A stretch of 5,105 nt of DNA from Pediococcus sp. (GCA_022712335.1 JALAGR010000102.1:1-5105), one strand, 5' to 3'; positions 1 through 5,054 are shown, counted from the first letter of the stretch. Program-made: numbers and translations. Notes: a model not told the origin generated them from the sequence alone.

Positions 1-92
1 AAAATGAGGTAAACCCAATTATGAAGTTGCTCAGTTAAAGGAGTTATATACGTCAAAGGATGGATAATAAAACCGAGTAGGATGTTAAACAT
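1..92 (-). CDS. Possible 5' end of an unidentified gene, cut by the left edge
   Basis: Reading the minus strand from an ATG at 92-90, the frame stays open for 30 codons to the window edge. The predicted N-terminus begins MFNILLGFIIHPL and is hydrophobic, so it could be the first membrane segment or a signal anchor. Support comes mainly from signals upstream. A GAGGTG ribosome binding match lies at 97-102 (minus strand), ending 4 nt before the ATG. A good promoter (TTGCAA, 17 bp, TATCAT) at 122-150 would give a leader of about 23 nt. No family can be recognised from 30 residues, and an open frame of this length can occur by chance. The opposite strand has no better coding frame: its frames are stopped at 5-7, 10-12 and 36-38. 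Confidence 0.42.
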   Translation of the reverse strand, partial: MFNILLGFIIHPLTYITPLTEQLHNWVYLI

Positions 93-121
93 TGCGCACC
101 TCACTTTCTTTTTCATCATTA

Positions 122-150
122 ATGATAAAGATTTAGGGTAGGGATTGCAA
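122..150 (-). promoter_or_regulatory. Sigma-A-type promoter for the left-edge minus-strand gene
   Basis: On the minus strand TTGCAA (145-150) and TATCAT (122-127) are separated by exactly 17 bp and match the -35 and -10 consensus at 4/6 and 5/6 positions. Transcription would start near 115. A perfect 12-bp palindrome, ATCATTAATGAT (115-126), covers the -10 element and the predicted start point, which is a place where a repressor could act. Confidence 0.45.
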
Positions 151-167
151 TTCCAGCGCTTAGCTTG

Positions 168-196
168 TTGTATGTTGGAAGGATTCGTGTTACATT
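168..196 (+). promoter_or_regulatory. Candidate extended -10 promoter for the structured RNA
   Basis: TTGTAT (168-173), 17 bp, then TACATT (191-196), with a TG dinucleotide at 188-189 forming an extended -10 (TGtTACATT). The hexamers match consensus at 3/6 and 4/6, so the extended TG is an important part of the call. Transcription would begin near 203, just upstream of the highly structured segment and diverging from the promoter at 122-150. Confidence 0.4.
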
Positions 197-202
197 AGAT
201 AC

Positions 203-406
203 ATGCGATGAGTCGAGATAGGTCAGACAATTCTATGAATTGTTTCGTTGCGACGACTAGTGACCATTTCGCCGGCACACGTTATCTACCGTATTGTAGA
301 AGTGTGAGTCACTACAGGTGTGTGAGCCACCTAACGACTGCGTTAACTTTGTTAATGACCGGTTTAAAAGAGGATGGACAATTAATTTTGTCCATCCTCT
401 TTTTTT
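203..406 (+). ncRNA. Candidate structured small RNA, about 200 nt, unknown family
   Basis: This stretch lacks a credible coding frame but has a promoter candidate before it and a strong intrinsic terminator at its end. By hand it folds into a multibranched structure. A closing stem pairs 211-215 with 335-339 (AGTCG/CGACT) and may extend by 206-207 with 341-342. Arm A is a stem 221-225/261-265 (GGTCA/TGACC) holding a 7-bp hairpin (227-233/237-243, loop UAU) and a short CGU-UGCG-ACG hairpin (246-255). Arm B pairs 276-280/302-306 (CACAC/GUGUG), topped by 285-289/296-300 (UCUAC/GUAGA). Arm C pairs 316-320/328-332 (AGGUG/CACCU). A further hairpin pairs 343-347/351-355. GC is about 46% over 201-360, visibly above the surrounding intergenic DNA. 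It does not look like tmRNA, RNase P RNA, SRP RNA or 6S RNA. The fold is a manual prediction and the 5' end is inferred from the promoter. Confidence 0.42.
366..406. terminator. Strong rho-independent terminator, possibly bidirectional
   Basis: A perfect 16-bp inverted repeat pairs 366-381 with 388-403 (core GAGGATGGACAA/TTGTCCATCCTC) around a 6-nt loop, and is followed on the plus strand by seven T (400-406). It suits plus-strand transcription best, because the minus-strand U-tract is only four U. It nevertheless lies 4 nt past the stop codon of the minus-strand methyltransferase gene, so it probably serves both directions. With no plus-strand protein gene upstream, a strong plus-oriented terminator supports an RNA gene at about 203-406. 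Confidence 0.92.
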
Positions 407-409
407 GTG

Positions 410-1261
410 CTATTTAATTAAGTAAACTTGGTCGTGAATTAGATCAAATGATTGATAATGTTGATTAAGTCGTTGCGCATCGTCTGTATCAACTAACGTA
501 GCTCTTTTCCAAAAATCAGCACTATTAGTGGCACCGTTGGGTTCACCAATACAAATCAAAGTAGGTTGCTCAGGTAAAGAGCGGAGTTTTTCTAAAACTT
601 CGACGTCGATTGGAATACCATCGGGTGACCAAGACATAATTACAAATGCAACTTGACTACTGTATTTTTCAATAGCTGCTAGAGCATCGAGTTTTTCAAC
701 TTCCGTCACAAGGTGTTTCCCAGTTTCATTTTCCGCAATCCAATCTAGTGAATCTGTTGCATAGACTGGCTGCTTTTTAAGTCGTAGCCCTTGGCTGATA
801 TATCCATTTCCAGCCATGATTTCAAGCGTTGGTCTACCACCTAGATAATGGGTAAGGTCATTGATAAATGGGGCTGAAATATACGCCCACATGCCATATG
901 TTTCTTCGAGGTAATCGCGATAAGAGCGTAAAAGTTTATCAAGCTTAGGTAATTCAGCTATTAGCTTTTCCCATAACTGATCACCTTTAGGATCGCCCAG
1001 AGGATACTGTTCTTTAATCTGATTAAAGATTTGGTCCTGAATGTCTAAAGGCAACTCTAGTTCAGGAAGTTGTTGGGGAAGCAACTTTTGCTGAATCAAA
1101 CGATTACTTTCAAGAACCTGATTAATCAAAAAAATAATGGTACTATTTTGATTAAAGAGCTCGCGATAGCGCTCAAGACGGGTAATATAATTGTTGGTTA
1201 CTGAAACGGGACGGCTTTTTTTAAGCTGACGTTTCAGTTTTTTTAATTTCTGAGGATTCAT
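410..1261 (-). CDS. SAM-dependent methyltransferase-like protein (283 aa)
   Basis: Probable cytosolic Rossmann-fold methyltransferase; the substrate is unknown. Residues 1-17 are very basic (MNPQKLKKLKRQLKKSR), and about 20-130 look mainly helical and lack a recognisable domain. The catalytic-type domain starts near 140: LEIMAGNGYIS (146-156) is the glycine-rich SAM-binding motif I, here ExxAGxG rather than ExGxGxG. D170 in YATDSLDW fits the acidic residue after strand 2, VIMSWSPDG (207-215) occupies the motif IV position, and IGEPNGATNS (238-247) forms a later conserved-looking loop. There is no DPPY/NPPY, so a DNA adenine methylase is unlikely. Its ATG overlaps the regulator's TAA by one base (TAATG), with AAAGGA at 1271-1276 as ribosome binding site 9 nt upstream, so it is translated from the regulator's transcript. 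The terminator at 366-406 follows directly. The fold is fairly secure; the activity is inferred. Confidence 0.82.
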   Translation of the reverse strand: MNPQKLKKLKRQLKKSRPVSVTNNYITRLERYRELFNQNSTIIFLINQVLESNRLIQQKLLPQQLPELELPLDIQDQIFNQIKEQYPLGDPKGDQLWEKLIAELPKLDKLLRSYRDYLEETYGMWAYISAPFINDLTHYLGGRPTLEIMAGNGYISQGLRLKKQPVYATDSLDWIAENETGKHLVTEVEKLDALAAIEKYSSQVAFVIMSWSPDGIPIDVEVLEKLRSLPEQPTLICIGEPNGATNSADFWKRATLVDTDDAQRLNQHYQSFDLIHDQVYLIK

Positions 1262-1276
1262 TACAATTCGTCCTTT
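1259..1276 (-). promoter_or_regulatory. Coupled stop/start TAATG with its ribosome binding site
   Basis: On the minus strand the regulator's TAA (1263-1261) and the methyltransferase ATG (1261-1259) share one base. AAAGGA (1271-1276) lies inside the last codons of the regulator gene. This fixes the methyltransferase start and implies translational coupling, so both proteins come from one message. Confidence 0.85.
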
Positions 1277-1683
1277 GGTTTATTCCAATTCAAAGCAAGC
1301 TCTTCTTGTTCACTTGAAGAACTTAGCGTACGACGCTTTTTACCGTGGAAATAACCATCCATTAATTGAAAAACTTCGTAACGGTCATCGCTACTAAGAA
1401 CCTTATGATCAAAGCTCAATTGACGCCCTGATAAGAATAATTTACTTAAGTCATATTCATTAAGTGCGGCACGACCGCAAAGATAATCCATACTTACATC
1501 AAAATATTCTGCAAGTTTCTTTACTTCTAAATATGAAGGAGTTCGAATTCCGCGTTCCCAATTTCCAATCTGGCTGGATGTATTGGGGGTGTCGTCTGGA
1601 AAGAGCTCATTTAATCCATTGGCAAGTACCTCTAAAGTGATATGTTTTCCGTGTCTTAAAGCACGCAAGCGTTCTGGAAACAT
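1261..1683 (-). CDS. XRE/Cro-CI family transcriptional regulator (140 aa)
   Basis: DNA-binding regulator, first gene of a two-gene operon. Residues 4-71 form a Cro/CI-type helix-turn-helix: RLRALR starts helix 1, ITLEVLANGLNELF (15-28) is helix 2, QIGNWERGIRTPS (38-50) holds the recognition helix with the family's typical NWERG, and VKKLAEYFDVSMDYLCGR (54-71) closes the domain in the usual way. Compared with typical members, about ten extra residues (about 27-37, FPDDTPNTSS) sit between helix 2 and the recognition helix. The tail (72-140) has a helical part around DDRYEVFQLMDGYF (99-112), then a basic KKRR and an acidic stretch; no enzymatic domain is visible. The start is well supported by AGGAGG at 1691-1696, 7 nt before the ATG. 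Repeated motifs around its promoter suggest autoregulation. The target genes cannot be read from sequence, but the coupled methyltransferase is the obvious candidate. Confidence 0.93.
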   Translation of the reverse strand: MFPERLRALRHGKHITLEVLANGLNELFPDDTPNTSSQIGNWERGIRTPSYLEVKKLAEYFDVSMDYLCGRAALNEYDLSKLFLSGRQLSFDHKVLSSDDRYEVFQLMDGYFHGKKRRTLSSSSEQEELALNWNKPKDEL

Positions 1684-1693
1684 GTACCGTCCT

Positions 1694-1766
1694 CCTGTGA
1701 CAATATGTCTATACTCATTTTAATACAGAATAGGCCTGTGCGACAAATTAAAGTAAGTGTCACAAA
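1694..1766. repeat. Three related GTG(N)ACAA motifs: candidate operators
   Basis: Plus-strand copies are CCTGTGACAA (1694-1703, overlapping the regulator's ribosome binding site), CCTGTGCGACAAA (1735-1747, covering its -35 box) and GTGTCACAAA (1757-1766, just upstream). The two upstream copies are 19 bp apart, close to two helical turns, so they would face the same side of the DNA. Their placement over the promoter and translation start fits binding by the XRE protein itself. The motif is short and this is inference. Confidence 0.4.
1717..1746 (-). promoter_or_regulatory. Promoter of the regulator/methyltransferase operon
   Basis: On the minus strand TTGTCG (1741-1746) and TAAAAT (1717-1722) are 18 bp apart and match the -35 and -10 consensus at 4/6 and 5/6. 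Transcription would start near 1710, giving a leader of about 27 nt that contains the AGGAGG site. The -35 element lies inside one of three similar motifs that may be operator sites. Confidence 0.6.
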
Positions 1767-1927
1767 CCATGATTAATCTAGATGGGGGTGGAACTACCAA
1801 AGAAATAAAGTTTATTTCTTGGAAGTGAATTCAGTAAAGACGCGCCTTAAAAAACAAAAACTAACAAAAATTAGTGGTGAAAAGCTGTTAGTCGAAGTGC
1901 CTTTTAAACGGTATTGAGAATTTGTTA
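1767..1927. other. Non-coding spacer between two divergent promoters
   Basis: I find no credible gene here. The only short plus-strand frame with an ATG (1769-1828, 19 codons) lacks a ribosome binding site. Besides the palindrome at 1797-1822, the spacer contains CTAACA (1861-1866) paired with TGTTAG (1886-1891), with the alternative CTAA/TTAG pairing at 1861-1864/1871-1874. It also has two loosely similar direct segments, GACGCGCCTTAAAAAAC (1839-1855) and GAAGTGCCTTTTAAAC (1894-1909). These may be degraded intergenic repeats; no function can be assigned. Confidence 0.45.
1797..1822. repeat. Near-perfect intergenic palindrome
   Basis: AAGAAATAAA (1800-1809) and TTTATTTCTT (1811-1820) are inverted copies around a single G, extended by CC/GG pairs at 1797-1798 and 1821-1822 with one bulged A. 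It is preceded by GGGGGTGGAACTACC (1784-1798), which contains a small GGT/ACC inverted repeat of its own. No U-tract follows on either strand, so it is not an intrinsic terminator. It could be a protein-binding palindrome or a relic of a small intergenic repeat element. Confidence 0.6.
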
Positions 1928-1956
1928 TCTACAATTTAAACAAAAAAATATATACT
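1928..1956 (+). promoter_or_regulatory. Promoter of the alpha/beta hydrolase gene
   Basis: TCTACA (1928-1933), 17 bp, TATACT (1951-1956): 4/6 and 5/6 matches to the vegetative consensus, with an A-rich spacer. Transcription would start near 1963, giving a leader of about 23 nt with TAGGAGG before the ATG. A TTTGTT/AACAAA inverted repeat (1921-1926/1939-1944) brackets the -35 box; in such AT-rich DNA it may be chance. Confidence 0.6.
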
Positions 1957-1985
1957 AAATGAGTTAGTTCTAGGAGGAAAGCGCG

Positions 1986-2918
1986 ATGAAAAAATTTTGG
2001 AAATGGCTTTTGATTATAATTGGTGTGTTAGTGGTAGTTGATATTGGAGCTGGAATGTATTTCTTCCATGTGGCAGAAGTACGAGGTCCTAAAAGTTTCA
2101 TTTCAACTAAAACGACCATTAAAAATGACCCGCTGAAGAAGCAAAAAGATTGGTATGCAGGTGTCAAAAAAGAAAAATGGACGATGACATCCGCTACGGG
2201 AAATTTAAAATTGAAAGCATACTATATTCCAGCTGAACATAAGACGGATAAAACAGTGGTATTAGCGCATGGATTTTTACAAAGTAAAGATGCTGAAGGT
2301 GCACCAGCTGCTATGTTTCACGAGTTAGGATATAACGTGTTAGCCCCCGATGACCGAGCCCATGGCGAGAGTGAAGGGAAATTAATCGGTTATGGTTGGA
2401 CCGATCGTCGTGACTACATTAAGTGGATGGATAAGCTTTTAAAGAAAAAAGGCGAGAATCAACAACTAGTAATGTATGGTGTAAGCATGGGAGGAGCCAC
2501 AACTATGATGGTTAGTGGAGAATCCGATGTGCCAAGTCAGGTCAAAGCATACGTTGAAGATTGTGGATATACCAGTGTTGGAGATGAGCTTACTTATCAA
2601 GCAAAATCAATGTACAACTTACCTAGATATCCGTTAGTTCCGACGGTTAGTTTGATTTCTAAAATCCGTGCAGGTTATGACTATTCTGAAGCGAGTTCGT
2701 TAAAACAATTAGCTAAGAATAAAAAGCCAATGCTGTTTATTCATGGTTCAAAGGACACATTTGTTCCATTTTCAATGTTAGAACCGCTCTATAACGCAAC
2801 TAAAGGACCTAAAGAAAAATACGTTGTTAAAGGCGCAGAACATGCTGAAGCAATGCAAAGTAACTATAAAAAGTACAAGCAAACTGTTAATAAGTTTTTG
2901 AATGAATATATGGATTAA
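1986..2918 (+). CDS. Membrane-anchored alpha/beta hydrolase (310 aa)
   Basis: Serine hydrolase of the alpha/beta fold, probably anchored in the membrane with its catalytic domain outside the cell. Residues 1-27 are a short basic start (MKKFWKW) and one hydrophobic segment, without a clear signal peptidase or lipobox site. The fold begins near 65: LAHGF (93-97) provides the oxyanion-hole HG, PDDRAHGES (121-129) is the conserved strand 4 loop, and GVSMGG (165-170) is the nucleophile elbow with Ser167. HGSKDTFVP (253-261) supplies Asp257 and GAEHAEAM (283-290) supplies His286, so the triad is complete. Layout and length resemble the B. subtilis YqkD-type hydrolases. The natural substrate is unknown; esterase or peptidase activity is possible. 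The start is fixed by AGGAGG at 1972-1977, 8 nt before the ATG. It is a single-gene unit with its own promoter, ending in a terminator shared with the convergent antiporter gene. Confidence 0.93.
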   Translation: MKKFWKWLLIIIGVLVVVDIGAGMYFFHVAEVRGPKSFISTKTTIKNDPLKKQKDWYAGVKKEKWTMTSATGNLKLKAYYIPAEHKTDKTVVLAHGFLQSKDAEGAPAAMFHELGYNVLAPDDRAHGESEGKLIGYGWTDRRDYIKWMDKLLKKKGENQQLVMYGVSMGGATTMMVSGESDVPSQVKAYVEDCGYTSVGDELTYQAKSMYNLPRYPLVPTVSLISKIRAGYDYSEASSLKQLAKNKKPMLFIHGSKDTFVPFSMLEPLYNATKGPKEKYVVKGAEHAEAMQSNYKKYKQTVNKFLNEYMD

Positions 2919-2990
2919 AAAAAGCTATGATAACCAGAGTAAGCCCAACACTTAAATGGGGTGGGTATCTCTTGGTATCATAGCTTTTTT
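2917..2990. terminator. Shared bidirectional terminator between convergent genes
   Basis: A long imperfect hairpin pairs 2924-2932 (GCTATGATA) with 2976-2984 (TATCATAGC), continues as CCAGAG/CTCTTGG with one bulge on each side, and has an inner CCCA/TGGG stem (2944-2947/2962-2965). Seven A at 2917-2923 and six T at 2985-2990 give a U-tract for either strand. Both genes' stop codons (2916-2918 and 2989-2991) lie in these tracts, so the whole intergenic gap is terminator. Confidence 0.93.
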
Positions 2991-4965
2991 ATGCGTAAAT
3001 ACTATCATTTTGCATGTAAATCCATTCGTCGTTAGAGACTTGTTCGTATAGCAAACTAGCTAAATCGCGTGAAATATTTTTCTTGGCGAGCTGCTCTTGA
3101 ATAAAGTTGTATTCATTCTGGAAGGCATTAATAAAAAGTTCTTCTTGAATTTCATTTGCACGAACATTGTTTTGGAAACGACGATGGCGTTCACGATAAT
3201 ATTCTTCAATCCAATGGATTTCGGCTTTATTATCAGGATTTAAATTTTCACGAAGGTAGGCAAAGATTTTAGGTGAAATTTCATCTTCAACTTCAGCAAG
3301 TTCATCACGGGCATCGTTAAATTTCTTTCTAACGATCAGAGGATCAACTCGTTTGACCCGTTTTTTGAAGCGATGCGTTAATTTAATAAAATAAAATTTA
3401 ACGCGGTAAATGAAATGCTGGACAAATGATTGATGTAATTGAAAGCTTTGAATCAATGACATTCGTTCGTAAAAAGTTTGCTGTTTAGCGCTGATATCGC
3501 CATTATCTACCATTTCTTGGAGTAACTTTTCTTCTAGGTTAAAACATTTTTGCAAAATCTTGTAGGTTGCACTTCGTTTGGGACGTTGCAAAATTGACTG
3601 TTGACTGCGAAGCGTAGCAATTACTGCCTGAGTCTCAACCGGATCTTCTTCAGCATCACGCACGCGTTTAATTGCATACTCGATCATTTGGCGACGATAA
3701 GTACTGATATCAGCCATGCTGTAAGAAAAAGATTTGACTGGCAACATGAGTGGCAAAATAATGCTAGGTACAATCAAACTAAGGATAATAACGGTCGCTG
3801 CAATAAAGATAATGTCATTTCGAAAAGGAAAGGCACTCCCATGAAGCATAATAGGGATTGAGAAGGCCATAGATAACGTAATAGTTCCGTGAATCCCGTT
3901 GATCGCAATTAAAAAGTGATTGAGCGTTTTATCTTCTGGACGGATACGGATGTTAGCGAGTTTAAAAGTGACCCAAAGGTAACGAATGATAATCATTGCG
4001 ATGTATAAAATGATTCCGATCAAGATTAGATAGCCCATTGAGGAAACTTTACGTCCTTCATTCGTAATATCATAGATAACGGTTGGAAAGGAGACACCTA
4101 AAAGGATAAAAACAAATCCGTTCATTAAATTGGTAAAGATTTCGTAGGTCGTTTTAGAAACCATTTGGGTTTTAGTCGAGGTGAGACGAAGTGATTGAGC
4201 TTGAGTACTTTGAATCAGCCCCGCTGCAACGACGGCTAAAATTCCAGAAGTATCAAACATTTCAGCAATTAAATATACGGCGAAAGGTTTAATAAAATTG
4301 ATTGGAACAACAATGTTAGGATCATCAATGTCAGTTTCAATTAGAAGTAACTGCAAACGAACAAACAACCAACCGACAAGCCATCCAACAATCAGTCCTC
4401 CGAAGAAAACGTATAAGTAATTGAACAAACTCATCACTGGAGAAAAATGTCCGGTATGAAAAGCAGTTAGAGCTAAATCAAACATTACGATACCGCTAGC
4501 ATCATTAAAAAGCGATTCATTTTTCAAACTCAGCATTGCTTCCCCAGGTAGCTCTAAATTTTCCGTGACGGAAGAGACAGCAACGGCATCAGTAGGAGTA
4601 ATGATGGCAGCGAGGGCAAAGGCAAGCGCGATTGGAATATGGGGTAATAAGGCATATCCGAGGTAGCCGACTAGGACAATCGTAGTAATGGCTAACCCGA
4701 TCGCTAACGAAAATGTGTTACTAAGAGTACGTTTAAGCTTAACAATATTGGTGTTCATTCCATCGTAAAACATTAGCGGAGCGATAATGGCTAGCATAAA
4801 AACCTCAGGGTTGAGATTAAAATGATTGAAATTTGGCACAAGCGAAAGTGCTAACCCAATTCCGATCTGGATTATGGCTCGTGGTAAAAATTTGATTTTT
4901 GAATCCAACGCATTCGAAAGAACAGTTGCGATAAGTAAAATCAAAATAAAAAATACAATGGACAT
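2989..4965 (-). CDS. Na+/H+ antiporter, CPA1 (NhaP/NHE) family (658 aa)
   Basis: Integral membrane cation/proton exchanger that would expel Na+ (or K+/Li+) for H+, serving pH and salt balance. Residues 1-410 contain about 13 hydrophobic segments. Family signatures are ITPTDAVAV (122-130, the TD motif at T125-D126) and NESLFNDASG (149-158), with the ion-binding N154-D155 pair typical of electroneutral CPA1 exchangers. D68 (MFYDGM) may replace the usual acidic residue of the third helix. NGIHGTITL (356-364) matches the usual GLRG region but has His359 where Arg is expected. Residues about 411-658 form a long, charged, largely helical cytoplasmic tail with no recognised TrkA or cyclic nucleotide domain, probably regulatory. 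The start is supported by AAGGAG at 4975-4980, 9 nt upstream. The gene lies 43 bp after another gene's terminator and appears monocistronic. The family is clear; ion preference is not. Confidence 0.94.
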   Translation of the reverse strand: MSIVFFILILLIATVLSNALDSKIKFLPRAIIQIGIGLALSLVPNFNHFNLNPEVFMLAIIAPLMFYDGMNTNIVKLKRTLSNTFSLAIGLAITTIVLVGYLGYALLPHIPIALAFALAAIITPTDAVAVSSVTENLELPGEAMLSLKNESLFNDASGIVMFDLALTAFHTGHFSPVMSLFNYLYVFFGGLIVGWLVGWLFVRLQLLLIETDIDDPNIVVPINFIKPFAVYLIAEMFDTSGILAVVAAGLIQSTQAQSLRLTSTKTQMVSKTTYEIFTNLMNGFVFILLGVSFPTVIYDITNEGRKVSSMGYLILIGIILYIAMIIIRYLWVTFKLANIRIRPEDKTLNHFLIAINGIHGTITLSMAFSIPIMLHGSAFPFRNDIIFIAATVIILSLIVPSIILPLMLPVKSFSYSMADISTYRRQMIEYAIKRVRDAEEDPVETQAVIATLRSQQSILQRPKRSATYKILQKCFNLEEKLLQEMVDNGDISAKQQTFYERMSLIQSFQLHQSFVQHFIYRVKFYFIKLTHRFKKRVKRVDPLIVRKKFNDARDELAEVEDEISPKIFAYLRENLNPDNKAEIHWIEEYYRERHRRFQNNVRANEIQEELFINAFQNEYNFIQEQLAKKNISRDLASLLYEQVSNDEWIYMQNDSIYA

Positions 4966-4983
4966 TCAAAACGACTCCTTTTG

Positions 4984-4996
4984 TTAGATTATCTAA
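4984..4996. promoter_or_regulatory. 13-bp palindrome in the antiporter leader, possible -10 region
   Basis: TTAGATTATCTAA (4984-4996) is a perfect palindrome around T4990, immediately upstream of the antiporter's ribosome binding site. On the minus strand it contains GATAAT (4988-4993), a 5/6 match to the -10 consensus. I found no -35 at a normal distance: TTGTGG (5015-5020) is 21 bp away and TTGATA (5005-5010) only 11 bp. It could therefore be an operator, a weak promoter, or both. Confidence 0.4.
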
Positions 4997-5008
4997 ATCT
5001 AGCGTATC

Positions 5009-5042
5009 AAAAAGCCACAAAAAAATCGATTTTTGTGGCTTT
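5009..5042 (-). terminator. Rho-independent terminator of the right-edge gene
   Basis: AAAGCCACAAAAA (5011-5023) pairs perfectly with TTTTTGTGGCTTT (5030-5042). On the minus strand the GC core is followed by five U (5013-5009); on the plus strand by only three. It lies 12 nt past the stop codon at 5055-5057, as expected for the end of that gene. It also separates that transcript from the antiporter gene, unless read-through occurs. Confidence 0.85.
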
Positions 5043-5054
5043 GGTATAGCATAT

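Noticed and set aside
1..67. Plus-strand tail peptide ending in LYTSKDG and a stop (8-67)
   Set aside because: The frame is stopped by TGA at 5-7, so it would need a frameshift to belong to a gene, and the minus strand offers a better supported reading with promoter and ribosome binding site.
205..226. GATGAG...GATA..GGTC resembling a hammerhead ribozyme core
   Set aside because: The required CUGAUGA and GAAA core elements are not both present and the three stems around them do not form.
203..365. 6S RNA, or a plasmid single-strand origin, as explanations for the structured region
   Set aside because: 6S RNA needs one long rod with a central bubble, whereas this folds into several arms. No replication or mobilisation gene is nearby to support an origin.
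208..417. Plus-strand open frame of 69 codons within the structured region
   Set aside because: It has no ribosome binding site, its composition is not protein-like, and it reads straight through the terminator hairpin at 366-406 into the end of the methyltransferase gene.
410..1683. Restriction-modification system built on the regulator and methyltransferase
   Set aside because: The methyltransferase lacks the DPPY/NPPY or PC motifs of DNA methylases and no endonuclease gene is present on either side.
1784..1798. Resemblance to the T-box motif (GGGTGG followed by ACC)
   Set aside because: The canonical GGGTGGNACCGCG is not matched, no specifier or antiterminator/terminator arrangement is visible, and the downstream gene is a hydrolase with its own promoter after this site.
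1769..1828. 19-codon plus-strand frame starting MINLDGGG
   Set aside because: There is no ribosome binding site and it overlaps the palindrome at 1797-1822; its length is within chance.
1970..2167. Minus-strand open frame antisense to the hydrolase start
   Set aside because: It lies opposite a clearly coding region and has no homology-like motifs or promoter; it is a shadow of the real gene.
3601..3861. Plus-strand open frame inside the antiporter gene
   Set aside because: It is antisense to conserved antiporter sequence and is an artefact of that coding strand.
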